57,509 nucleotides of DNA from Fomitopsis serialis (taxonomy: Eukaryota; Basidiomycota; Agaricomycetes; Polyporales; Fomitopsidaceae), in assembly GCF_022376445.1 (NCBI RefSeq), contig NW_025955210.1, forward strand, positions 1-57,509, read 5' to 3'. The notes under the pieces are model-generated. The model saw nothing but the letters and a program-made list of their open reading frames with translations. It was not told where the DNA came from and did no database searches. The translations under genes and the position numbers were made by a program. Positions 46,078 through 56,539 of the stretch are shown in pieces (position 1 is the first letter of the stretch; each line of letters opens with the position of its first letter).

Positions 46078-49000
46078 ATGGCTACACGTCAGTCTCTCCG
46101 TAGTGCGGCACGCCAGCCCACCGGCCAGCCGACCACGAAGGCTAAGACTGGTCAGGCCGCTGTAAAGTCAGCGCCGGCTGCTAAGAAGTCCTCCACCGCT
46201 ACGAAAGCCTCATCGAAGGGCGCCACGGGTTCCAAGCGCGGCAGGCAGGAAACCCCAGAGAGAAATGGCAAGACCTCCCAGCCCGACATTCTGTCCCCGT
46301 CCGAGAAGCGGTTGTATGACAAGTTGAAAGCGAAGATGGAGCAGGCCGAGAAGCAGGCGGCGGCCGAACATCAATCCAGTGAGTGCTCAACTTCACGTTG
46401 ATTGGGATGGACGACACAAAACGAATGCTGAACTCACAACAGACGTACGAAGGACGAGCACAGCTATGTTGCTAGAGGAGAACACGTCTGGCGCAGAGGA
46501 CGAGGAGGATGAGGATGAGCAACTGAGGCGCAAGAAGGTGAAGAAGAACGTGGAGATCAAGCTCAGCGAGTATGAAGAACAGGACGAGCTTGTCGAGGAG
46601 GAGGAGGTGGCAGCGGAGGCGGAAGCGGAAGCAGAGGAGGAGATGCGAGTGGAGCCAGAGCGAGAGGTGGGCAATGCGAACAATGTGGATAATCCCCCAG
46701 AGGCACCTCTGCCTCCGCGCCGTGAGTCTTTTACACAAGCTAATAAGTATATCGAACTACTAACAGAAGTGGTATGCAAGCCAAACCTAAACCAAGGCCT
46801 GCGTTTGGTCGGAAGCCGGCGAACGAACCTGAGAAAGCCAAGAATGACCGGGGCGACACTTTGCTCGACGCAGACGAGTGTAACCTTGCGACAGCTCTCG
46901 GTATGTGGGTCCTCCCATAGGTTCCTAGCTAATCTGCAAGCAACATCATAGGTAAGCCTCAATCGTCGTCAGCAACGTCAAAAAACAATCCGAAGGCAAG
47001 GCAGCGAAACAACCATGCTCATGGGGACAGTGGGTCAGAAGACGACAAAGAGCAACGCACTAACGTCACGCAGCGTGCCAAAGCCAAGAAAGTGTGGTGC
47101 ATGGATGCCGTTGTCATTGACTCACCTCCAAAAAAGGTGAAGGTGAGTGCATCTTTATTTACTCATCTCAAACTATGATAGATTACACAGCAGACGGTGG
47201 TCAACAAGAACAAGGGCAAGGGTGCGGCGGTCAAGACCAAGGGCAAGGGTGCAGCGGTTGAGAAGAACAAGGGCAAGGGTACGAGGGTCAACAAGAAGCA
47301 GAAGAAACAGCACGACTGGTTGGACACCGACACCGAGTCGGAGAACAAGACCGAGCCGGACGCGGACGATACGGAAGAAGACCATGAGTCGGACAGTGAC
47401 TCGGACAGCAACAGCGACAGCAACGACGATGATTCGGAGGAAGACAGAGATGCGGAGGACGAGGCGATGGACAAGGACAGTGAGGATGAAGTGATTGTAA
47501 GTCAATCATCCCGCATTCACTGCTTTGTCGATGAAGTTCTGCAGGTTGTCAAGGCCCCGAAGAGTAAGGCCGGGCAGTCCAAAGGCAAGAGAAGCAAACG
47601 TAGCAGCAGCAGCGCGGCCGGGCAGAAGTCCGAAGGTCGTCGTCGTGCGCAGGCCAGGGACATCCCGGAGACCCTCAAGCCTATTGTTACGTGCTCACAG
47701 ATGTACCTCTGCCTCCGCCTCTCACTCGACCACGCATGGACCTCCGAGAAGACGCAGAACATCAGTCAGCTGCCCCACAAGCACCTCGTCATCAAGAGGG
47801 CCTTGAAGGACGCTCGCCGCCATCGCGCGGAGGATGGCAAGAAGATTGATTACCTTGTGTCAGGGTTCAAGACCCTGAAAAAGAAACGCAACCACGTTCT
47901 TCGCGAGAACGTCGCCAGTGTTGTAAGTCACTTGTTCCTGACACATCAAACGAACTGAGTCTTGTTGCAGGTGTGGACAGGCGCGTCTCAGCTCCGAAAC
48001 GAGGTCAAGAAGAAAGCGAAGATTGTGGTCGACAGTGCCTACAGCCTGGGAAGCCTCTCGACGCAGCACAGAGTCGCAGCCGCAACATTCCTCCTCAAGT
48101 CGAACACACAGGGCAAATTCTCAATGCCGAATTTTATCTTCGGCGAAATCGACATCGCCTGGCAGTCGGACGAACCTTACGAGGTCGACATGAAGGTATG
48201 TACAGTCATCTTGGATGTTTACTGCTTGTTCTTGAAGGGCCCCACAGGCGAGCGTCGTGAACCGCAAGAAACCGTTCCAGCACAAGGCGTTGTCCGACGT
48301 CATTGTGCAGCACTGGTTCCATGGACACAGGGACACTGCGTCAGTCGCAGGTACGATCGGTTCAGTGAGGTTCCGAACAACCTCATAGCCCTGTGTGCAA
48401 TGCGGTAAGTTTTGTTCACGTTAGTTTATGGACAGCTGTAATACTGAACAATTCTTTTATAGATCGAGGCGGCGTTGGTGGACATAGCCACAGGGACTCA
48501 CCACTTCTCTAACAAGCTATATGCGGCCAAGTGAGTGTAACAGTCTGTCTAGCGTAGTGTTTCTCCCTCACGTGTGAGTAGGTGGATCAACATCATGGGC
48601 ATCCTGGATCAGTTCGAAAGCAACCATCGGAGGTGTACCAAGCTCTGAAGGAGATGATGTGGACCAATGTCAGGTAAGTGGCATTAATACTAACCTTCTA
48701 AACGTCGAGTCTATCTCAATGTTGGTCCAGCGCACTCATCAATGAGCAGCAAGTCTCGAGATCGAAGGATAAGCAAGACATCGCTGACGATGGTAGCCCT
48801 GGCGAGCAGTTCATGCGTGGAGCGATGTAGAGGTCGGCGACACTAAGGCCACCGGAACGAAGGCTGCAAAGCCATCGTCAAAGCCGTCGTCTTCGAAACC
48901 GACATCGTGAAGCTGTCATCCGAAGCCGACATCGTCGAAGCCGTCATCTCGAAGCCACATCGTCGAAGCCGCCGTCGTCAAAGACGACGACGTCGAAGGC

Positions 49001-49130
49001 GCCTGAGGGTAAGTGCATCACTGTCAATAGTATGTGTGTACAATGAACGATTGTTCCCCAGTCGAGCCTCAGGTCAATGAAGAAGAAGCTGGGCGTGAGG
49101 CTTCCCACGTACTCTCCGACGCCTGAGCAC
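46078..49130 (+). CDS. DUF6532-like transposon-associated protein, partly degenerate
   Basis: ATG at 46078 (MATRQSLRSAARQPTGQ), a long Lys/Ser/Ala-rich then very acidic N-terminal region (46.1-47.5 kb, with NKNKGKGAAVKTKGKGAAVE repeats), then a folded part. The folded part includes VTCSQMYLCLRLSLDHAWT, VWTGASQLRNEVKKKAKIVV, FQHKALSDVIVQHWFHGH, RFSEVPNNLIALCAM, IEAALVDIATGTHHFSNKLY and WINIMGILDQFE. Introns at about 47936-47990, 48196-48246, 48404-48462 and 48533-48581 have good borders. Frame changes near 48350 and 48640 suggest decay. The fold resembles basidiomycete DUF6532 proteins (assigned from memory of the family). A homologue ends at 56540. Confidence 0.6.
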
Positions 49131-49260
49131 AGCATGCCAAGGTAAGTATCTTCTCATTCTTGTACATCCTGGATCAGCGCCTGAACAATCGTCAGACTAT
49201 CTACTACAGCATCTACACAACTTCCTCGTCTCTCTATAGTCAATCGCTGTATCGTCATCT

Positions 49261-49345
49261 CGCCGTGTCGCCGTCCATGTCGCCGTCCATGTCGCCGTCC
49301 GTGTCGCCGTCCGTGCCGCCGTCCGTATCTCCGTCCATATCGCCG
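49261..49345 (+). repeat. 12-bp tandem repeat (TCGCCGTCCRTG)
   Basis: About seven head-to-tail copies with few changes. It follows the 3' end of the DUF6532-like gene. No coding role is evident. Confidence 0.85.
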
Positions 49346-49904
49346 TCCTGCCATCCGTGTCGGCATTCGTCTAGCCGTCCGTCTCATTTCTCGACATTCT
49401 CTCGACATGAGTGACATGTTGCTGGTCACTGGTCACTGGTCAATCATCAGTTGTCGTTCGTAAGGCGGTTAGGTGATACATTTTTTATGTTGCTCTGTAA
49501 TGTTGTATAACACGCTCTGTACTGCTCTAACAATTACCTATGCTGTGATGTCATGCGCAGTGCGCAATAATATTATTGATTTCATCTCAATTTGGGTTCC
49601 AATACTTGTGGAAGTTGCCCACTACGACAAGACACAGATTTTTTTGAGAGCCATGGAGATTCAAATGTTGATTGACAATGTCCACATGTCTTGAAATAAG
49701 CACATTATCATGTACGTCTTGCAAGCTCATCAAGACATGTAGAGTAAACCTACATCAATAGTCTGAAGACACAAAAGATATCTTAACTTCAAGCATAGGC
49801 TCTCTTGTGCAGGTACTTCAAGCATATGACTTGTCTTGCCAAGTACTTTATAGATTTCAAGACATGCAGTACTTAGAATACTTGTCAAGACAAGGGAGTT
49901 TTTC
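49346..49904. other. AT-rich subterminal region of the candidate element
   Basis: Several CAAGTACTT, GACATGTCTTG and CTTGTCAAGACAAG dyads near 49730-49890 resemble those next to the left terminus (44390-44480). This supports subterminal inverted repeats. No gene is seen. Confidence 0.45.
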
Positions 49905-51370
49905 CTGATGAACTGAACCTGAATCAAAAGTGAAGCACACTCAGCAAAGATGAAGTGAAGGGCAACCAAATTCAGAGAAACACCAACTGAACCTGAGTCA
50001 AAAGTGAAGTGCACTCAGCAAAAACGAAGTGAAGCACCAACTGAACCTGAATCAAAAGCGAATCACACCTAGCAAAAATGAAGTGAAGGGCAACCAAATT
50101 CAGAGAAACACCAACTGAACCTGAATCAAAAGTGAAGTGCACTCAGCAAAAACGAAGTGAAGGGCAACCAAGTTCAGAAAAACATCAACAGAACCTGAAT
50201 CAAACACCAACTGAACCTGAATCAAAAGTGAAGCACACTCAGCAAAGATGAAGTGAAGGGCAACCAAATTCAGAGAAACACCAACTGAACCTGAGTCAAA
50301 AGTGAAGTGCACTCAGCAAAAACGAAGTGAAGCACCAACTGAACCTGAATCAAAAGCGAATCACACCTAGCAAAAATGAAGTGAAGGGCAACCAAATTCA
50401 GAGAAACACCAACTGAACCTGAATCAAAAGTGAAGTGCACTCAGCAAAAACGAAGTGAAGGGCAACCAAGTTCAGAAAAACATCAACAGAACCTGAATCA
50501 AACACCAACTGAACCTGAATCAAAAGTGAAGCACACTCAGCAAAGATGAAGTGAAGGGCAACCAAATTCAGAGAAACACCAACTGAACCTGAGTCAAAAG
50601 TGAAGTGCACTCAGCAAAAACGAAGTGAAGCACCAACTGAACCTGAATCAAAAGCGAATCACACCTAGCAAAAATGAAGTGAAGGGCAACCAAATTCAGA
50701 GAAACACCAACTGAACCTGAATCAAAAGTGAAGTGCACTCAGCAAAAACGAAGTGAAGGGCAACCAAGTTCAGAAAAACATCAACAGAACCTGAATCAAA
50801 CACCAACTGAACCTGAATCAAAAGTGAAGCACACTCAGCAAAAACGAAGTGAAGGGCAACCAAGTTCAGAAAAACATCAACTGAACCTGAATCAAAAGCG
50901 AATCACACCTAGCAAAAACGAAGTGAAGGGCAACCAAATTCAGAGAAACACCAACTGAACCTGAATCAAAAGTGAAGCGCACTCAGCAAAAACAAAGTGA
51001 AGCACCAACTGAACCTCAATCAAAAGCGAAGCGCACTCAGCAAAAACAAAGCACCAACTGAACCTCAATCAAAAGCGAAGTGCACTCAGCAAAAATGAAG
51101 TGAAGGGCAACCAAATTCAGAAAAACATCAACAGAACCTGAATCAAACACCAACTGAACCTGAATCAAAAGCGAAGCGCACTCAGCAAAAATGAAGTGAA
51201 GGGCAACCAAATTCAGAAAAACATCAACAGAACCTGAATCACCAACTGAACCTGAATCACCAACTGAACCTGAATCAAAAGCGAATCACACTCAGCAAAG
51301 ATGAAGTGAAGGGCAACCAAATTCAGAGAAACACCAACTGAACCTGAATCAAAAGTGAAGCGCACTCAGC
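49905..51370. repeat. Satellite array with 298-bp higher-order period
   Basis: Basic units of about 55-75 bp share AACTGAACCTGAATCAAAAG, GAAGYGCACTCAGCAAAAAC and GAAGTGAAGGGCAACCAA. Groups of about four basic units recur as near-identical blocks of 298 bp, for example blocks starting near 49912, 50205 and 50503. Later units are shorter and shuffled, and the array ends near 51370. Reading frames open through it are by-products. Confidence 0.95.
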
Positions 51371-51797
51371 TGCCTATGGCACCAGATGCAGGTCATGACG
51401 ACAACGCGTATTGAAAAGTGGTTGGCCACCATTTGGTTCTCGCTTGCTGTATGTAGTACATCCTCGCACTGCTCTGTCGTCGACGTCGTGTTTTCTTGCT
51501 CGTTGCTCAGTATCCAGCCAAGGTGACTCTCGAAATGAAATTATTTTGCGCAAACAATAGCGGCACTGGCTTCCCTGACGACTAGTGTCCGACTTTGCCC
51601 TCGGTGCTCAGCCGTCCTGCAGACCCCTCGTCCCATACAAAATTCAAAAATGAATCACCTCCGCGTTTGTCCCTAGGTTGTCTACAGCATTTCAAGCAGC
51701 ATCAGCAGCTACCTCCCTCTTCTAGAGCACAACACCCATGACGGACCGGAGGCATCTCCGCATCATGATCTCCCACACGCACATTTTCCATCTTGGA
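51371..51797. other. Spacer between satellite and MITE
   Basis: Unique-looking sequence with no recognisable gene. Confidence 0.4.
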
Positions 51798-52201
51798 TAC
51801 TATATCGGGTCACGATCTCGGCCACCTAAGCATTCGACAAGCCCTCCTCACTCTGTATGGGCCATAATGACCTGAATTCTTGTGAGAAGGTATGTTAAGA
51901 GACCTCATAAATACGAGAAAAATATGAGAAAAAATATACGATCATTGAGTCGAGCTCAGTAGCTAAAGTTCTGGTCGAGAGTAGGGTGAGCCACACTGCT
52001 TACCAGAAATAGGTATCATCGCAAAGGATGATTTTTCCTGCACACAGATCTCAGTGTATTGGCTTCAAATTTTGTACAGGCATTACAAGGATGCATTGAG
52101 ACATGCTACGATTTATTTCATAGCTATAGAAGGGGTGATTGTTGAATGAGGCTCGAGTGACCGACTACCTAGGCTGTCCGAGATCGTGACCCGATATAGT
52201 A
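51798..52201. mobile_element. 404-bp MITE with 24-bp terminal inverted repeats
   Basis: The left end TACTATATCGGGTCACGATC (51798, continuing TCGG) is exactly inverted at the right end (GATCGTGACCCGATATAGTA, ending 52201). TA occurs at both extremes, consistent with a TA target duplication of Tc1/mariner type, though other families are possible. The interior is AT-rich and non-coding. Confidence 0.85.
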
Positions 52202-53940
52202 AGGATGGACACGGGTATCGGGTACACCCGCGGTAACATACCCGAGGTGTCCCCGGGTACGGGTGCGGTGTGCGATCCTCGCCACACCGCGACTACCGCG
52301 TACCCGCCTCCCGGTGTTGCGGTGTTGCGCGGTGTCGCACCCGTGGCGGTATTGCCCAAAGAGGCAACTCCGCGAGCGCCCGAACTTGCCCGAGGGTGTC
52401 GCTCCGCGGGGCGTCTGCCACCCTATCCTCTCGCCAGGTGAGTGCTCAACTCGCCCACAGCCCCAGGCGAAACAATCCCAAGCACGGCACACACGCGGAC
52501 GGCGAGCACGCACGGCAAAAGCCGCATGTGCAAGCGCAGCCCACGAGCACGCCGCGGGCGCGGGCACAGCAACGAGCGACGAACATACGGCGGGCGCGGG
52601 TGACGAGCAGACGGCGGGCGTGGACAACGAGCAGACGGCGGGCGCGAACGACAAGCGGGGACAACGAGCAGACGGCGGGCGCGTACAACGAGCGGACGGC
52701 GAGCGCAGATGACAAGCGTCCGGCGAGCGCAGATGACAAGCGTCCGGCGGGCGTGGGCGACGAGCAGACGTCGGGCGCGGAAGACGAGCGGGGACGACGA
52801 GCGGACGACAAACAGACGACAGGGAAGGGTGTGGCGGGCGAGGGTAGGCGAGGGCAAAAGTCCCCCGGTGAGTGCAGACGCACGCGAACGAGCCCACTAA
52901 CGTAGACACAGAACGCGGCGACGTGCAGTGCGATGACCACGAGCACACAGGGCCAATGCCCTGCGTGCAGACGCGGCCGACAAACTAGCGACGGACACAG
53001 GAACCGGGGATGTGCGAGCTGGCGGGCGTGAGGGCAAGTGAGCGAGTGGACAGCGGGGAGGGATGAACGGGCGAGGGCCAGTACCTCGGGTGAGTGCAAA
53101 CACACGCGAACGGGCCCACTAACGCAGGCCCAGGACGCGGCGACCTGCAACCTAATGCGCACGACGACCGCGAGCTCGCAGGGCCAATGCCCTGCGTGCA
53201 GGGACGGCCGACAAACAGGGTGCAGGCGGATGAGCAGACGTGTGAGCGGACGGGCGGGCGGCAGCACACGTCGACCATGAGCGCGCTGGGCGAACGCCCA
53301 GCACGCAACCTCGGCCGATGAAAATGCCTGCAAGCGATCGGGTAAGCAGACTGAGGAGCTGGGAGACGGGCGGACCAGCGGGTGCGCTGGGAAGTGGGCG
53401 CGACAGCGGGCGGGCGGGCAAGTGGGTGAGTGGGTGAGAGGACAGGTGGGCAAACCAGGGAGTGAGCGGGCGAGAGGACGGGCGAGAGGACGGGCGAGAG
53501 CCACCGACCACCAGCGCGCTGGGCAGATGCCCAGCACGCAGGCACAGCCGACGAACGCTCAGGCGTAGGCAGGCAAAACGGGCAGGCGAGTGGGCGGACA
53601 GGCGGACAGGCGAGTACATGTACACAAGCAGGCAACGACGCACGGCAACTGCGAGTGTGCAGGGTCAATGCCCCGTACGCAAGCACGGCTGACGAACGGG
53701 CCGCGTGCGTGAGCAGGAGACAGGAGACGGCGAGGATGAGTAGGGCCCGGACGCGCCCAACACACGCCGGTCGCGAGCGCGTAGGGCCAATGCCCCGCGT
53801 GCAAGCGCAGCCGACGAACGCGCTGCGGATACGGACACAGCAACAAACACCGAACGGGCAGCAGGGCGGGAGGGCGCGCGGACGGTGCGTGCGGATGGGA
53901 AACGAGCGGACGCGAGCATATGAAGCTGTACATTTCGTAG
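52202..53940 (+). repeat. GC-rich array with repeated hairpin and intron-like blocks
   Basis: A 45-bp motif with dyad GCACGCAGGGC-CAAT-GCCCTGCGTGC and 3' block GCRCRGCCGACGAACG recurs at about 52502, 52943, 53171, 53279, 53511, 53651 and 53773. Between copies lie runs such as GGCGGGCGCGGGTGACGAGC and, twice, a block with GTGAGTGC, GCGAACG, CCCACTAACG and a CAG (52868 and 53090, 222 bp apart). Long ORFs are open on both strands because of composition, but none matches a protein family. It is related to the repeats at 25.9 and 35 kb. Confidence 0.75.
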
Positions 53941-53984
53941 TATTTACATAACAATTGTATAAAATGGCTACCCTCGGCTACACA

Positions 53985-54807
53985 TCACAGGCAACTGCTC
54001 ACGGACTCGAGGGAGGGCATGTCTGATTCAGCGTCCGAGCTATCAGATACATATATGGTGCTCGACCTGCCGATCTTATGTGCTGCAATGTATGCGTGAG
54101 GTTGGTCATTGATCATGTGCACATCCTGCAAGGAGTTCGTGGCGAGTTCAGAACAAACAATGTGCACGAGCATGAAGACTTACAGTACCAGTATTGATGG
54201 TGAGATAGCCCTCTGCAACACGCACCATGAAGTGCGCGAGCGGAAGGGCATCCGGCCAATCAAGGTCTTGTTCCACTCCGACGGCCTCCAGCGCCGTGCG
54301 CAGTTCACCCAAGACGGTGAGGTGTCGGCAACGCGGGATGAAGGAATCATGAAGACATGCAGCGATCAGCGCGATTGTGAGTTCAAGCGGAGACGTCGCG
54401 GTCACGGGCGACGTATACCGCAACGCCATGCGCCAGCCGGTATCTGCACGAAGAAAGTTCACGACCTAGGGAAAGTCACAGCATTGGAAAACGAGCCCAA
54501 AATGTAACGAAATGACTTACGTGCGTTGCGAGCCCGAGATCGATTGAACCACTGAGCTCCAGTCCACTGTGAGTCTCGCTCTTGAAGAAATCCTCGAGCT
54601 TCCCTTCCAACATTCCATCGCGCTTCGCTGGGCTCCCGCGGTTGGCATCTGAGTGGACGCCTGCCGCGTCCTCGCTCCGGGAGTTTCTGACAAGCGATGA
54701 GCCTGATCAAAAGTTAGGTTACATAAGTTGGCGTGTTTTGCACACAAGGCTCGAATCGCCGAGTTGGACGGCCACTCACTGGCGGTGTGAGACAGTGAGC
54801 ATCCCAT
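53985..54807 (-). CDS. Small four-exon gene with predicted acylated N-terminus (family member 2)
   Basis: Exons 54807-54780, 54702-54521, 54465-54184 and 54125-53985 give 210 residues with intron phases 1, 0, 0, the same as the gene at 21821. It starts MGCSLSHTASSS (MGxxxS, Cys3). Exon 2 ends GLELSGSIDLGLATH. Exon 3 reads VVNFLRADTGWRMALRYTSP and then SPLELTIALIAACLHDSF, with EQDLDWPDALPLAHFMVRVA aligning to QQDIDWVDVLPLAEHAVRIA of member 1. The C-terminal exon is longer, contains STIYVSDSSDAESDMPSLES and ends VSSCL. Both members end with PSLE-x-VSS. Membrane anchoring is predicted; the molecular role is unknown. Confidence 0.82.
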
Positions 54808-56539
54808 AGCGGTCGGCCTGGGGTAATGTAAGTCGTAGTACAGTGGTTCGGGCAGACGTGATTCCGAGACGCCTCGGAGCAATGTGCACGAAAGGGCAGG
54901 AATGAGAGGCTGTCTGCGACTCGCAGGGGCTTTGGCATTTCGGATGTTAGCCTGAAGTATCACTGACCGCCAGAGTGTGAAATGCTCGTACCGAACCGCC
55001 GATCCACTGAAATGTACCATGTGGTCTGTTTATTGACCCGGACACCACACTGCACCTCGAGGCCTTGAATATCACGCCGAGTGGCCCTATATGACTCTTG
55101 GCAAGTGTTCAGTACCGATGAGATCACTGCGATCTCATTGGCTTGTGCAGTGGACGAATAAGGTAAGCCTCTTCGTTATCTCACCTAGACTTGGGCTTGA
55201 AAGCTTGAGACTCGCCGAGTCGGTTGCAGGTGCATATGCAGGAAGAGGAGTGGGCGCGTCGGCCGTCCATTCTGCGGACGTGTTGTCGAAGCCACTGTCA
55301 CAACTCACAGTGTTTGTGTCGTGGATTCGGCGGACACCGGTGTGCAAATACAGGCCAAAGAAGGCGTCCAAAGACAGACCCACAGAGCGTGACAGGGCAG
55401 TGTCTAGCGCTGTCCCACGTTGGTTCAAATCGTGCGACGCCATACTCGACTCTTGACTGCGTGTCTCGAGACCCATCCACACAAGTACACCTGTCAATAA
55501 GGACAGTATTTCGTTGACACGGTGAGTACTGACAGCCGAGTCATGTTCTCTGCAGCCAACTAAACAGATCCTCCGATGGCAATCGCGCCACGTTGCTCTC
55601 CGGGTTGATACCCACCAGTTCAAGTTGTACGCTGGGCGGTGGCCTGATGGCTATCTCGGACTCGGACACGAGTATAACCGTGGCTCGAGTCTCGACCTGT
55701 CAACGGCAGTAAGTCTTTGCGGCGGTGGTGAGTGATACCGTTCGAGTCGTGTTCTCTGCAATGTACTCAATCTGACAGATATTCCGATGGATTGTCATCA
55801 GAACGCTACACTAGAGGGGGAGCATTTGATGATCTGCAGCAGGGCAGGTGAGTCATACCTTCATGAACCATACTACCACGGCCTCATGTACTTATTCTGC
55901 TTCCTTCAAGTCAGTGCATCAGGAAAAATGCCCTGTCTCGGAAAGCCCTTACAAACACTTCTCACGGCTTTCAGAGCAGAAAAGCACCTCCAAGCGCCAA
56001 GAGCGGCTCATACACAAGTGCCCTAATCTGAAGCCTTCAAAGTAACCCAAACCCTTTTTAGCTGTTTAAAAGCTACCCTCCCTTGTTAACATTCTCTTCA
56101 CATTGGTTTCAATTTCATGGGTTCGCCGTCCATTTAATCAATAATGCTGCTTTCAATCACTTTGAAATTGCTCTGAACCATTTTCTTTGGTCCTTTAATA
56201 ATGCTTTTAGGCTACTTGGAAGGTGTTGCAAGGCTTCCCAGAGCCCTCTCAATTCCTCAGTATTTTCTCAACCGTGATTCACAATAAAATCTGGGCCATT
56301 GAATACATTGCAAAAGATGATACAGATGGGGCATACAAACAACACATGACAGGCAGACGTACATCCAGCAGCTGATGGTAGAGACAAGAGGTATTGTGCT
56401 ACTGGAGGTGATGGGACAACAGTGGGCAGTGACCGGACGTAAGGAATGGGGAGCCTGTGCGCATGCACCAGAGAAATACAACACAGAAAACAATACGTAT
56501 CGTACATCCCCGTTGGAGACTGCTCAATAGCGATGTTCG
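54808..56539. other. Intergenic region
   Basis: Short ORFs on both strands without recognisable similarity (for example minus 55623-55135). A CATCAGGAAAAA motif at about 55918 resembles the terminus at 44375 and may be a lone transposon end. No gene is supportable. Confidence 0.4.

Larger units (their letters stand above)
44375..49910. mobile_element. Candidate TIR-bounded element (about 5.5 kb) carrying a DUF6532-like gene
   Basis: CATCAGGAAAAAC at 44375 is matched in inverted orientation by GTTTTTCCTGATG at 49898-49910 (one base differs just inside), followed inward on both sides by related TTGGCTTGGCAAG and TTGTCTTGACAAG blocks. No clear target duplication is visible. The TIR core CATCAG-N-AAAA resembles that of the nested insertion at 32501. 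The segment contains the gene at 46078-49130. Confidence 0.55.

Noticed and set aside
44375..49910. A target-site duplication for the CATCAGG element
   Set aside because: Bases outside the two termini do not match, so the claim that both ends belong to one element remains tentative.
49905..51370. Regular repeats resembling a CRISPR array
   Set aside because: Units are contiguous variants of one sequence with no unique spacers, and the genome is fungal.
52169..53537. Long minus-strand and plus-strand ORFs (up to 363 codons)
   Set aside because: Extremely GC-rich repeat sequence leaves several frames open at once on both strands; products are low-complexity Arg/Pro/Ala/Ser with no domain.
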